Origin: Portunus trituberculatus
Lineage: Eukaryota > Arthropoda > Malacostraca > Decapoda > Portunidae
Length of the DNA: 64,000 nt
Direction: 5' to 3'
Assembly (NCBI RefSeq): GCF_017591435.1
Contig: NC_059258.1
Span: forward strand, 1,360,071-1,424,070
Part shown: in pieces, positions 38,319 through 50,470 of the stretch
Numbering within the stretch: position 1 is the first letter of the stretch
Layout: the number at the start of each line of letters is the position of its first letter
The notes under the pieces: generated by a model
Told to the model about the DNA's origin: nothing
Databases searched by the model: none
The model's input: only the letters and a program-made list of their open reading frames with translations
Made by a program: the position numbers and the translations under genes

Positions 38319-38500
38319 GCCAGAAAACCGAGGAGAGGCGCAGATGAGTTTACCAAGTACTGGGAAGAAACACGTGGCAGGAACTTCAAGTAATAAGTGG
38401 TTTGGTTCCTTCATTGATAGAGTCGTGACATGAGGGTCGTTCTTACGGCTTACTGACGACCAGACGCTGTGAGGGATAGTATTGGTGGTCGTATTTGTGA

Positions 38501-38805
<305 letters not shown>

Positions 38806-38929
38806 AGTAAGCACCAGAAAAACATAAAATAAGACTGAAATAGAACAAAACTCACCACAAACTCAAAAATACCCACATGAATGAGTATAAATTCCTTCCC
38901 CAATGAGTAAAATGATACGAGAGACTGTT

Positions 38930-39167
38930 TGAGTTTGTGTGGGTGAGTAATGGTAAAAGGGAAGAGGAGGGAGAGAGAGGGAGAGGGTGATGAGGGATGA
39001 GGAAGAGGGGAGATGGAGCGAAGGATGCGTGGGGAGAGAGGAGAGGTATTGAGGATAAGAGGATGAAGGAGGAAGGGAAGTGAAGGATTGAGAGAAGAAA
39101 GAACTGGGAATAAAAGAGGTAGAGAGAATAAGAGAGAATGTAATAATAAGGGCGAAAATAAGAAAAT

Positions 39168-39215
<48 letters not shown>

Positions 39216-39289
39216 AAGCGTACATTCTAAGAGACTAGAATGTTTATTGATACTGTGAGTGTTTGCTGCCAGATGGGAGAAGAAGAGTG

Positions 39290-39340
<51 letters not shown>
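38930..39340. repeat. Purine-rich block with two (AG)n tracts
   Basis: GAGGGAGAG-type sequence from 38955, AG 39171-39211, AG 39294-39339. Confidence 0.85.
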
Positions 39341-39341
<1 letters not shown>

Positions 39342-39462
39342 GGTCATGCTACTCTCTCCTCTCCCTCTCTCCTTTCAATCCTCTTCTCTTCCTCAATTTC
39401 TCTCTTCTATTATTTATTTCATCTTTTATTTCCTCTGTTCTGTATTTGTGTGTCTCGAATGT

Positions 39463-39465
<3 letters not shown>

Positions 39466-39537
<72 letters not shown>

Positions 39538-39776
39538 CTTGCTCTCGCTCTCTCTCAAGTATAGATCATCCTGTCTTCCTACACTCACCACCACCACCAC
39601 CACCACCACCACCACTTGCTCACTATTTCGTTTCGTTGTACATCGCGGGACCAAAAAATAAAGGATTGTTCTCTTTAATTCTTGTCTTCCTCCCGCACCT
39701 CGCTCACACAGGCGCTCGCGGGCACGCACTCCTGTAGGGGGTGGACGCGGCTGTGACAGTGAGTGGCCTTGGTGTT

Positions 39777-39830
<54 letters not shown>
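39466..39830. repeat. (CT)n, (CCA)n and (AG)n
   Basis: CT 39466-39534 with CTCG variants at its end, CCA 39588-39614, AG 39779-39828. Confidence 0.9.
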
Positions 39831-39857
39831 ATTGTTTAGCTGATGTCACTTGCTTTT

Positions 39858-40216
<359 letters not shown>

Positions 40217-40505
40217 CTTTCATTCCTTCCTTCTATTTCTCCTTCATTATCTCCTTCCTTTCTTTATCCTTCCTCTCTAACGCCTTCCTTTCTTCAGTAC
40301 TCCCCTTTCTTCTCTCTCCTTCCTCTTCCTCCTCTTCCGCCTCTTCCTCCATCATTATCTCCCTTTTTCCTTTCTTTTCTTATTCCTTCCTTCTTTTCCT
40401 CGCCAATGCTTCCCCTTCTCAACTACTTGCCTTGTTTCTTGTTCCTCCTCCTCCCCCCCCCTCTCTCTCTCTCTTTCTCCCTCTCTCTCTCTCTTTCTCT
40501 CCCTC

Positions 40506-41360
40506 GCCACAACAATAATGAAGGGCCGGCCATCGGAAGTCAGAAGAAGTATAGGATTCGGCTCATTTATGCCTCACGAGGGGAGATCCTTAAGGGGAGT
40601 ATCCTTCGCTCCTCTTCCTCTTTCCTTCTCTTCCCTTTTTCCTCTCCTCCTCTTACTTCGCTTTTCCTGTTTCGCTGTGGCTGGAAAATGCAACAAAAGT
40701 CTTTCATTATTTGTTTATTGGGATGTTTATGAGGGATTTCGGAAATGGTTCTCTCTCTCTCTCTCTCTCTCTCTCTTGAACATCATACACTCCCACACAG
40801 CATCTTTTTTTTCCCCCTCGTCAATTTCTAGTACATTTCCATTCCCATCAACACCACCCTCCTCCTCCTCCTCCTCCTTCATCTTCGTCGCTTTTGAAAA
40901 CTTAACTCCAAACAGTCTTTTGATCTCAACGCTAACCCTTTATTGCTGTTTTCACTTCCACTCCTCGCCAGCAAAGGCACCTTCACCGCCTCCTCTTCGG
41001 CTCTCCGCCTCCGCACCGCCCCATTTATAGCCCCGCCTGGAAGTGCATGGCAGATATCGCGCCGGAACCGAGGTCGTGGCAACAGGCGGACGTATGATTA
41101 TGAAGTCGTTGGGATGCTAGCGGGTAGAAGATCAAAGTACGAAACTCCAGCCAGCTCCGGAAAAGTGAGAGATACATTAGGCCGGCCAAAACGCTCGCTT
41201 TTAAACTGAAATTGTCGATATTGTTTATTTTCCTCTCGACGAAGGGAACCGGCGCATCAGCTGGTCCAGAAACACGGCTCATTTCGGTTCTAACTCCCCG
41301 ACTTTCCAGGAGGGAGATGCGCTCAAATTTAGTGGTTCTGCCAGACTGCTCTTTTAAGTC
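40506..41360. other. Low-repeat islands, no supported gene
   Basis: 40510-40610 and 40970-41345 are mixed and relatively GC-rich, with GGCCGGCC, TTTATAGCCCCGCC and GCGCCGGAACCGAGG. GTGGCAACAGGCGGA near 41074 is shared exactly with 51684. Open frames on both strands; none recognisable. Confidence 0.35.
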
Positions 41361-41860
41361 TCATTCATGACCATCCCTTCCCTCTCCCCCCCCTCCCTCT
41401 CTCTCTCTCTCTCCCTCTGTCTTTCTCTCTTTCTCTTTTTCCTCCATTTCTCTCCTGCTATTTGTATTGTTTCCATCCTTTCCAGTATTTCGTCTTCCCT
41501 TCCAGTTCTTCTTTTCTTTCTTTTCTCTCTCTTTCTCTCTTTTTCTTCATTTTTTTCTGCATTTTCTCGTGTTTTCCTTCCTTTTCAGTATTTCTTCTTT
41601 CTTTCCAGTTCTTCTTTTCCTCCTTTTCTCTCTCTTTCTTTATTTTTCCTCCATTTCTCTCTCTTCTGCCATTTCTCATCTTGCCTTCCAGTATTTTCTC
41701 TTCCTTCTTCCTTCTTTTCTTCCATGTCTTCTTGTCTTCCTATTCCTTTCTATCTCTTTCAGTCTTTTTTTTCCTCCATCTCTCCTTCCCTCTTTCTCCT
41801 TTTACCTCTTTTCCTTCCTTTTCTCTCTTTCCTTTCCTCGTTCCTCATCCTAGTTATTGA
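41361..41860. other. Pyrimidine-rich stretch with decayed tandem look
   Basis: Recurring TTCCAGTATTTYNTCTTCC segments (about 41480, 41585, 41688) spaced roughly 100 bp suggest an old duplicated array. Open frames are Phe/Ser/Leu only. Confidence 0.5.
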
Positions 41861-42090
41861 ATTCAAGTATACGTGTGTGTGTGTGCGTGTGTGTATGCGT
41901 GTGCGTGTGTGCGTGCGTCCTGGCAAGTGATCTGTCTAGCGGCTCGTGAAATGCACAGTGGAAGGAAAAGTCAAGTTGAGTTGTAGCATTTTCCCCTTTT
42001 TTTCCCCTCTTCCAGTTCCCCCCACGAGTTTTTTTCCTCCCCTTCTTCGTCCAAATGATTTTATCCGAAAGAGAATTGGAAAACTGCCTC

Positions 42091-42091
<1 letters not shown>

Positions 42092-42160
<69 letters not shown>
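42092..42160. repeat. (GT)n tract
   Basis: 69 bp GT followed by CGTTTGTCTC and a T/C-rich tract ending in TTTAG. Confidence 0.92.
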
Positions 42161-42164
<4 letters not shown>

Positions 42165-42252
42165 TTGTCTCTTTTATCCTTCTTTTTTCTTCCTCTTTAG
42201 GGACTTCTGAGTCTGAATTGGCTGGTAATGAGGGAGAGTCAGGCGGCTTCCC

Positions 42253-42254
<2 letters not shown>

Positions 42255-42298
<44 letters not shown>

Positions 42299-42360
42299 AG
42301 GGGGCATCGGTCACTAGGATCAGAGGTTCCAAAACTTTCTTCTTTTCTCTTTTTCGCTTA

Positions 42361-42418
<58 letters not shown>

Positions 42419-42450
42419 TATGTGACTAAGACTAAATACGGAAAAGAAAT

Positions 42451-42522
<72 letters not shown>

Positions 42523-42639
42523 CGTGTGTGTGTTGTTAATGGAAGGGCGTAGCCTGTAGGAGGAGGAGGAGGAGGAGGAGGAGGAGGAGGACAAGGAGTA
42601 GGAGGAGTTCTCGTGGTTACTTTACAACTTTGTGTCTTT

Positions 42640-42737
<98 letters not shown>

Positions 42738-42755
42738 AACAATCTACACTGGACA

Positions 42756-42821
<66 letters not shown>
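42255..42821. repeat. (AG)n, (CT)n, (GT)n, (GGA)n, (CT)n, (AC)n series
   Basis: AG 42255-42293, CT 42365-42415, GT 42451-42519, GGA 42559-42591, CT 42644-42735, AC 42758-42821. Six motif types in 570 bp, a dense compound cluster. Confidence 0.92.
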
Positions 42822-42824
<3 letters not shown>

Positions 42825-42827
<3 letters not shown>

Positions 42828-43487
42828 AACAAGGCAAACTAGCACTTAACACTCCCATACACTTAAGAACAGTTTCCCCTCACACACATTCTACTAACGG
42901 CTCGATTTTCCCCTCTACAAATTAACTGCTGATCGGGGCCTCTTACTTCTATCTGACATGGTGTAGGGGTGGGGGGGAAGGGCAGGTTGAGGGGAGATGA
43001 GGGGGTGGATGAGGGTAAGGAGGGGAAAGGAGGGGAAACGGGGACGGATATAATGAAGTTTATTTATTTACTTTTCTTCATCTGTTCTTGTTTGAAATAT
43101 CGGTAAAAGTTTGTTAGTTAAAATTTTTATTTTCTCTCTTTTTCTTATTTATTCACGTTTATCCATCATTTCTTTTTTTTTTTTTTTACTTTTTTTTTCC
43201 ACTCGATATCTTCTTAAACGTTTCCCAGAAGAACGTTTGTTTTTTTTTGTGTTTTTTCCTGAAGGTAATTGTGAGTGTTAGTGTTCCTCTCCTTGTTCAT
43301 CGTGTTTGTTGTTGTTTTATGGCATTGCGTTGTGCGTGTTTTCCTGTTTTTCCTTTCCTATTTTCATTTTATTGTTTTTTCCCAGAAGTTGTCGCCGCAC
43401 TGAAGGGAAGTGTAAACGTTTCTTAGTAATGATGATGAGTTTCAATCCTCCTGCCATACTTCTAACCAGGAAACGTTTGTCATATCT

Positions 43488-43490
<3 letters not shown>
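42825..43490. other. Mixed then T-rich stretch
   Basis: GGGGTGGGGGGGAAGG-type G runs (42965-43045) followed by T-rich sequence. No gene seen. Confidence 0.4.

Positions 43491-43491
<1 letters not shown>

Positions 43492-43534
<43 letters not shown>
43492..43534. repeat. (GA)n tract
   Basis: 43 bp GA, flanked by ATCTGGTT and CGGTAAC. Confidence 0.9.
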
Positions 43535-43536
<2 letters not shown>

Positions 43537-43976
43537 GGTAACTTTTTTAACAGGGAAATAGAAGAGGTAGGATAGTCACACATTCAGGAAAATAAGGAAA
43601 CAGAATAAGGTGAAAATCATGAAAATTCTGCATGATTGGTGGTGGGAAAGTTAGATTTTAAAGAAGGAAAATTTGAAGAAAAAAAAACATGCTGAAAAAA
43701 GGATACGTTTTTTTTTCATTAGGAAAGTTAAGTAAATATTTTAAGGAGTGGAATATGATAATTAACTTTTTTTTCATCTATTTTTTTTATATTTAAGACA
43801 AAACAACAACAACAGGAAAACGTTAACACCACTTTTCCTTAATTTTTGTATTTTCCACGCTTTTTCCCCTTCGTCTCCCCTCGTACCATTGTCATAAATG
43901 TCCTCAAGGAAACACCAAAAGACTTCCATGGCATTTTTCCTTTATTTTTCCTTCATTTTCCCTTCCCTTGCTACAG

Positions 43977-44279
43977 ATCCCATTGTGTCGCCGCAGCCAG
44001 CGTCCAGTAATAGGTTCCGATCCCCCTTCAGAATTAGGTCCTCTTAATGGGCGGCCGCGTGTCAGCTGGTCAGTTAGGAAGGCGATTGGAACCCTTGGTC
44101 GTTGTCCTCACTTGTTGACATTAGCTTCTACTCGCCTCCCTCAATCCACTCCCGATCCTCCTCTTGTTTGCTGCGTGGTATTGAATCCTCCTCAATTGCT
44201 CCTGTCTAGTGCTCGGAGCGTTGAATCCTCCTGTGTAGTGTTGTCTTTTGTTTTTGGGGGTTTAGATCTCAAAATGTAG
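43977..44279 (+). CDS. Candidate 3' terminal exon, uncertain frame
   Basis: Seen: a T/C-rich tract ending in CTACAG at 43976. In phase 0 the frame is open to TAG at 44277-44279 (101 codons, low in simple repeats, with hydrophobic Leu/Val-rich residues near the end). In the other possible frame a split first codon is followed by about 22 codons reading PIVSPQPASSNRFRSPFRIRSS and then TAA at 44045. That short reading looks more like a natural Ser/Arg/Pro tail. AATAAA follows at 44330-44335 with T-rich sequence behind it. The same strand as the exon at 35.6 kb makes a shared gene possible. Inference only: no homology is recognised, and random open frames of this size do occur. Confidence 0.27.
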   Translation: MPLCRRSQRPVIGSDPPSELGPLNGRPRVSWSVRKAIGTLGRCPHLLTLASTRLPQSTPDPPLVCCVVLNPPQLLLSSARSVESSCVVLSFVFGGLDLKM

Positions 44280-44329
44280 TGTTTGATTCTGTTAAGGTCA
44301 AGGAATCTACTTAAATTTGTAGGCAGGTT

Positions 44330-44335
44330 AATAAA
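44330..44335 (+). terminator. Possible polyadenylation signal AATAAA
   Basis: Canonical AATAAA hexamer 50 nt after the longer candidate stop at 44279, followed by a T-rich stretch near 44350. It supports a transcript end only if the candidate terminal exon is real; the hexamer is common by chance in AT-rich DNA. Confidence 0.25.
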
Positions 44336-44417
44336 ACGTTGGAAATTGAGTTTTTTTTATTGGTGAAACACAAGATAAGTTGAAGTTTTTGTATCGTTTG
44401 CTTTGTTTACGTGTAGA

Positions 44418-44700
44418 AATAATGAGTTTCAAAAAAGTAAACAAAAATTTATATTCTATTAGAAGTTTGAAATTAAAATATTTGAAAGGTCTAAGAGGGA
44501 GTCGATGGAAATTTAAGCTTTTCTACTACAAGTTCAGATTGAAATACTTAAAAGAAATGTGACTTTCAAAAGAGGTAAACAAAAATTTCATCGATTCTAT
44601 CACAAGTTTGAAATTAAAATATTTGAAAGGTCTAAGAGGGAGTCGATGAAAATTTAAGCTTTTCTACTGCAAGTTCAGACTGAAATACTTTAAAAAGAAA
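44418..44700. repeat. Tandem duplication, 141-bp period, high identity
   Basis: AAGTTTGAAATTAAAATATT at 44463 and 44604 is followed in both by about 30 further identical bases (GAAAGGTCTAAGAGGGAGTC). Flanking parts (GTAAACAAAAATTT, TTAAGCTTTTCTACT) also repeat with few changes. The identity suggests a fairly recent duplication. Confidence 0.8.
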
Positions 44701-44739
44701 CGATAAGATAAAAATAACAAGTTAAAAAAAAATAACGAA

Positions 44740-44950
44740 TTAACCTCTTGACTACCAGAACGCATTTTCATATTCATTTTGGTGACTATTTGGTGATTTT
44801 ATACACCTAAAGAAACTCATGTAGGAGATTGAAATAGTGAAGACTGTGGCCATTAATCTTCTGACCTCCATAGAGCCTTCCTAATGTTAATAAAATCGTC
44901 TAATCACACCCAAAACGCAAGGTAAAAATGTGTCCCAGTACTAAAGTAAA
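44740..44950 (+). mobile_element. Family A miniature element, copy 4, decayed right end
   Basis: Left end TTAACCTCTTGACTACCAGA. The interior carries GGTGACTATTTGGTGATTTT and TAGTGAAGACTGTGGCCATT. The right end stops at CAGTACTAAAGTAAAC, so the terminal inverted repeat is eroded. Confidence 0.65.
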
Positions 44951-45470
44951 CTATTCAAGACCACCAGACTAGAAACAATTAAAAAGTCTTACTCGTATTT
45001 CTACAAACTTTCTCTTGTGCATGTTAACAATTTTCCCTTCCCTTCCTCTAAAGTGACCACAAATTCATTCTCCCTTGGCACTGTGGCACTTCCCTGTTCC
45101 TCTGAGGCACTGGTACTACACACTGCTTTTCTATAGTACCTTCTGGCACCCTATGGCACTCATTGGCTGGCTGGTGAGTGCTGGTGTCACTGGAGTAAAA
45201 AAAAAGTGACGCTATAGTAGAAATTTATTGGGTTTTGATATTAGATTAGAAAGTTTCATTGAGAATTATAACATTTTGGTGAGTTTGGGTTAGGTTAGGA
45301 GCTCAAACGGTGACTGTGTGCAGTGTTAAGTTTGTTTTAATTGTCTTTAAGGAGAATTTAAGAGTGTTTAAGCGTTTTTAGGGTCTAAGAAATTAAAAGA
45401 GAGAGAAAAAAAAGAGATGTTACTGTTTGTTTATTTTATTTAACAGAAAAGTGAAAGAGACAAGAGTACT
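44951..45470. other. Low-repeat stretch, no supported gene
   Basis: GGCACT recurs irregularly at 45078-45160 (CTGTGGCACTTCC, GAGGCACTGG, CTATGGCACTC). Frames are short. Confidence 0.35.
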
Positions 45471-45846
<376 letters not shown>

Positions 45847-46044
45847 TGGACCATGGACGTGGCTTGACCCTCACTGTCTTTCCAGTTAGTTAATGAGACC
45901 CTCACTTCCCCCTCTCTCCCCTCTCCCCTCACTCTCTCCCCTCACTCTCTCTCCCCACTTACTCTCTCCCCCCTTAATGTTTCAATGTTTGAGTTCGTCA
46001 GTGGGTTGCCAGCCGGTTCTTGATAATGACTGGGCTGGACACTG

Positions 46045-46154
<110 letters not shown>

Positions 46155-46302
46155 CGTGTACTGGGCAATTAGTTACATATTCTCTGTGTGTCTCTTGTTT
46201 CCTCTCTCTCTCTCTTTCTCTTTCTTTCTCTCTCATTCTTTTTCCCTCTTATGAATGTAAGATTAATTGTTGTTTAATGGGCAGTAGATCATTTCTGTGG
46301 CC

Positions 46303-46313
46303 AGTAGTAGTAA

Positions 46314-46349
<36 letters not shown>

Positions 46350-46440
46350 AGAAATAGGAAACAGAACAAGAGAAGATACGAGTTTTGGAAATGGCTGGGC
46401 GGGACTGGAAAAAGAGGAGGAGGAGGAGGAGGAGGAGGGA
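46303..46440. repeat. (TAG)n and (GGA)n
   Basis: AGT/TAG units at 46306-46349 and GGA at 46414-46439. Confidence 0.88.
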
Positions 46441-46680
46441 GGGTAAAAGAATGGGTCTGATTAGGCTTCATGTGTGTAGACTAAAAGGCGGTTAATCTAT
46501 TGACAGAACAGTCTAGGGGAGTGTATAGTGGAAGGCTGGAAGGAGGAAGAGGAAGGTGATGGAAGAGGGATGAAGTGGAGGATTAAGAGGGGAAAGGAGG
46601 GGAAAGAAAGAGGCACTAGAGTATACCCTCGTGTGGGTGACGGAAAAGATCGAGATCAAGAAACATTAGAGAGTTTTTTT

Positions 46681-46885
46681 TACCTTCTTTATCACCAGAA
46701 CACGCTTCCATATTCATTCTGGTGACTATTTGGTGATTTTGTTCAGAAACTTATGTGGGGGATTAAAATAGTGAAGACTGTGGCCATTAATCTTCTGACC
46801 TCCATAGGCCCTTCCTAATGTCAATAAAATGGTCTAATGGTACACAAATCTCAAGGTAAAAAATGTATACCAGTACTGCTTTTGA
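46681..46885 (+). mobile_element. Family A miniature element, copy 5, both ends eroded
   Basis: Begins TACCTTCTTTATCACCAGAA after a T run and ends near CAGTACTGCTTTTGAGGG. The interior (GGTGACTATTTGGTGATTTT, GACTGTGGCCATTAATCTTC) matches copies 3 and 4 closely. Confidence 0.65.
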
Positions 46886-46889
46886 GGGA

Positions 46890-47180
46890 ACTTAAGAGGG
46901 GAGATGAGGGAAGGTGAGGGAAGTGAGGGAAAGTGGAGGAATTTTAGAGAAGGCCAGGGGAAGTGAGGGGAGTCGAGAGGAGGTGAGGGATAGTGAAGGG
47001 AGATGAGGGGAAGTGAGTGAACTTGAGGGTAGGCGAGGGAAAGCTAGGGAAGGGGAGGGGAGGAGATGTAGGGGGAGGTGAAAGAAGGTGAGGGAAGTCA
47101 AAGGGAGATAGGAGAGATGAGGGGAGGTGAGGGGAGACGAGGGGAAGTGAGGGGTCAGCAGTGTGGCAGACAGAGTGATG
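46890..47180. repeat. Purine-rich degenerate GAGGGAAGTGA array
   Basis: Units such as GTGAGGGAAG, GTGAGGGGAG and GCGAGGGAAA follow one another at about 10-15-bp intervals, with G-rich and A variants. The minus-strand frame reads LTSPHLPSL-like repeats. A variant minisatellite, not a gene. Confidence 0.65.
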
Positions 47181-47382
47181 GTGTCAGCTGGTGGGGGTGA
47201 CCTTAAGAGCACGCTGACTGGAAGATAGATAGCCCTCATGAAGCTGTAGATGATGTGAGGGGAAATATTCGTGGCTATTTCCCCTCTTTTTCCTCCTCTC
47301 TCCTTCCTTCCTCCTCTTGTTTTTGTTTATCTATTTTCGTGTTTATATTTTTTATTCCTCTTTATTTTCTTTACTTTTTTGT

Positions 47383-47384
<2 letters not shown>

Positions 47385-47439
<55 letters not shown>

Positions 47440-47475
47440 ACGCGGGGAAGTCAGTCAGTCAGTCAGTCAGTCAGT
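47385..47475. repeat. (CT)n and (CAGT)n
   Basis: CT 47385-47436 and CAGT units at 47451-47476. Confidence 0.9.
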
Positions 47476-47689
47476 CATGCGTTACTGTGAACATTTACGA
47501 ATCAGGAAACCTCGCCCTCTTCCCGCCCTCTTCCCGCCCCTTACATGCTGAGAGCTTCCCGGTATGGCGCAGAGGAGTGGACGGGAAGCTTCTCGCCCAC
47601 CAATCAAGTCAGTCAATAACGTGGAAAATTAGTACAGTTCACATTTTATTGCTTTTTAATCCTTTGTTGGCGTGTTGGTCGTGCTTCGT

Positions 47690-48310
47690 CAGGGAGAGGG
47701 AGAGAGAGAGGGAGGGAGTGGGGGAGAGAGAGAGAGAGAGGGGGGGGAGGGAGTGGGAGAGGGAGAGGGAAGAAACGAGTATGTGCTTGTTAGATATATC
47801 CTATTTGTTTGTTTTTTATAGGATAGAAGGAGGAAGAGGAGGAGGAGAAGGAGGAGGAGGAGGAGGAGGAGGAGGAGGAGGAGGAGGAGGAAGGAGAGGG
47901 AAGAAAAGAGTGTTTGCTTGTTAAATACATTCTACTTAATTTTTTGTAGATGAAAAGCATTTAACATTGGTATCAGGAGGAGGAAGAAAAAGAAGAAGAA
48001 GAAGAGGAGGAGAAGAAGGAGAAGGAAGAAGAGGAGGGAGAGAGAAGGAAGAAAGAAGTGTATGGGTGTTAAATATATCCTGTTTATTCTTTCTATACGA
48101 TCAGATATTTAACATTGGTATGAGGAGGAGGAGGAAGAAGAAGAAGAAGAAGAAAAAGAAGAAGAGGAGGAGGAGGAGTAGGAGAAAGGGAGAGAGAAAG
48201 AAAGAAGAAAGAAGTGTATACCTGTTAAATATATCCTATTTATTCTTTCTATACTACATTTAACATTGGTATGAGGAGGAGGAGCAAGAGGAGGAGGAGG
48301 AGGAGGAGCA
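47690..48310. repeat. Tandem array, four units of about 140 bp with embedded GGA/GAA tracts
   Basis: The marker TTAAATATATCC (variants TTAGATATATCC, TTAAATACATTC) falls at about 47791, 47931, 48069 and 48225. Each unit also has GTATTTAACATTGGTATGAGG-like sequence (split here by its GGA tract) and a purine microsatellite of different length. Open frames here repeat a RSVYLLNISYLFFLY-type peptide, a by-product of the array. Confidence 0.72.
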
Positions 48311-48580
48311 GGGACGAGTTTGTGAAATATTTACGTGGCGTTCCCCACTGGAGGTTGGATCGTGCCGGGAATATGTCCGCGGCAGAGGGAAATATATAGA
48401 GAGGTAAGTGAGGAAAACTGGGAAATGGAGGGGAATATCTATAGCCAGTCAGACAATAGGGGAAAAAATCCATTTGTTGGTGGTGTTGGTGGCGAGAGAG
48501 AGAAAGAGAGAGAGGGGGAGGGAGAGAGTGAGAGAGAGAGAGAAAAAAGAGAGAGAGATACAGAGAGATAAAGGACTATA

Positions 48581-48853
48581 ATACTTCTATACCATGTCAC
48601 CACTATTTAAAAAGACTCGAGTTAGAATTACGAGATTATTTATTATTTTAGTGACGGATTAACAACATTTCATTATAAACACGAGACACATCCTTGAGAA
48701 CAGAGAGAGAGAGAGAGAGAGGACCATTATTCTAAATCGCTACTATTTAAAAAAGTCTCAAGTTTATAAATTATTTTAGTGACAGATTACCAACATTGCA
48801 TTGAGAAACACACTTGAGAAACCTGGCTTTGGAAAACAGATAGAGCGAAACGT

Positions 48854-48858
<5 letters not shown>
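48581..48858 (-). mobile_element. Family B element, copy 7, GA tract at core junction
   Basis: Two cores begin CACTATTTAAAAAGACTC and CTACTATTTAAAAAAGTCTC. Between them is a GA microsatellite at 48702-48722, at the same position as the short CT tract in copy 1. The right end has GGAAAACAGATAGAGCGAAA. Confidence 0.58.
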
Positions 48859-48892
<34 letters not shown>

Positions 48893-49083
48893 CAGGAAGG
48901 GAGAGAAGGTTCCGGAGTAAAGATCCCTTGTACTCCCTTCATTATTATGCCGCACGAATGTCAGTTAATGAGTGATCAGTAGAGCGTACGTGCCAATGAC
49001 TCCCAACGCCATCTGCATGTGATCAGACAAACTACTCCCACTCTCCTCCTTATTCCACTTTACTTTCTCCCTGATGGCTCTTG

Positions 49084-49283
49084 TTCTCAGATACTTCCAT
49101 GCTTTGCCTCCACTATTTTAAGAAGCTTTTTGTGAATGTACATGAGTTTTTAAGAGGTTTTCTATGGTTATACAGGCAGAGAGACAAGATTTCTACATTA
49201 TCAGTTGTAGAAACGCTCTAAATCATCTCCGTGGATTTGGAAAACAGTCGTGGTGATAGAGCAAAGCGTTTCTAAATACGGAC
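49084..49283 (-). mobile_element. Family B element, copy 8, single core, both ends present
   Basis: Left CTCAGATACTTCCATGCTTT, right GCAAAGCGTTTCTAAATACG. The interior has CATGAGTTTTTAAGAGGTTT and AAGATTTCTACATTATCAGT. At about 200 bp it approximates a basic single-core unit. Confidence 0.66.
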
Positions 49284-49554
49284 ACTGCTCTTTTTATTAT
49301 AGGAGGGAGTAACAGTGGAGGAAAGAGATGTTAGTGTGTTAGATAGAGATACAGACCACGATTACTTTCCTCTCTTTAGTATGGTGAGGAAAGAGGTGTT
49401 ACTGTGTGGAAGATAAAGACTGGTGAGTGTAGTGGTGTGTGTAAGGATAGAGTGGTGATGTGGATGTGTGTGTGGACGTTGAGATAATGACAGGTGTTGA
49501 GGAGGGAGAAAGAAGTACTAGTCTGGTGGTGTTTGTATTAGTGGTTTGCGGTGG

Positions 49555-49607
49555 TGGAGGAGGAGGCGGAGGAGGTGGAGGTAGTGGAGGAGTTAATGAC
49601 ATCACCT

Positions 49608-49668
<61 letters not shown>
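49555..49668. repeat. GGA-rich then (AC)n
   Basis: GGAGGAGGCGGAGGAGG-type sequence at 49555-49590, AC 49610-49668. Confidence 0.88.
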
Positions 49669-49670
<2 letters not shown>

Positions 49671-49739
49671 GTCCACCCATTGATTCACAGCTGATTTGCA
49701 TTATAAATATGACGCGTTTGTGTAACTTCCGTTGGCCTC

Positions 49740-50110
49740 TAGGCGCCTCGTCCTCTCCCTTTCCTCTCCCTCCTCTCCTCTCCATCAACGCTCCTTCCCT
49801 CCCTCCCTCCCTCCCTCCCTGCCACCCACATCTAATACCCCTAGCAGGACTGGCCTGTGTTCAGAAGGGTGTCGCCTCCCTTGAGTGGTAATGGAGCTCT
49901 GGGCCTTATGATAAACAGTCCGAGGGTATAATTACGATGCCGTCTTGTGATAACTGAGGGGAGAGGGAGAGGGGAGAGAAAGGGAAGGAGGGAGGGAGGG
50001 AAGGGAGACGTGTTAGCGATGGTTGTAGTGGAGAAAAACGCCTTAAATTTGAGTTTCGTGCAAGATAACTTTTCTCTTCATTCCCTCCCCTTCCCTCCCT
50101 CCCCCTAATG
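49740..50110. other. C/T-rich and G/A-rich stretch, no gene
   Basis: CCCTC tandem units at 49796-49820 and GGGAG units at 49980-50005, otherwise unique. Confidence 0.45.
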
Positions 50111-50308
50111 TCACTAAGATCCTTGTGCGGTGACAAAAACAAGGGAATCCAAGCCTTCGAGCCGTCCCTGGTAACCCTTGCCCAGCCCGTGTTGACAATA
50201 TGCAAAAATCGTCCGTCAACTGTAAATATAGCACTTGGGCGACGCTTGGGAGAACGACTTTCTTATCAAGAGATGGTCGTATTGAATGTAGCATGAAGAT
50301 GGATAGGG

Positions 50309-50310
<2 letters not shown>

Positions 50311-50366
<56 letters not shown>

Positions 50367-50470
50367 GAAGGAGTGTTTTATACAATATATATACACCCAC
50401 CCTCTCTGTCTGGTAGGGAGGAAGGAATGAAGGAGGAGGAGGAGGAGGAGGAGGAGTAGGAGGAGGAGGG
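50311..50470. repeat. (GT)n and (GGA)n
   Basis: GT 50311-50363 and GGA 50434-50470 with one TA interruption. Confidence 0.9.
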
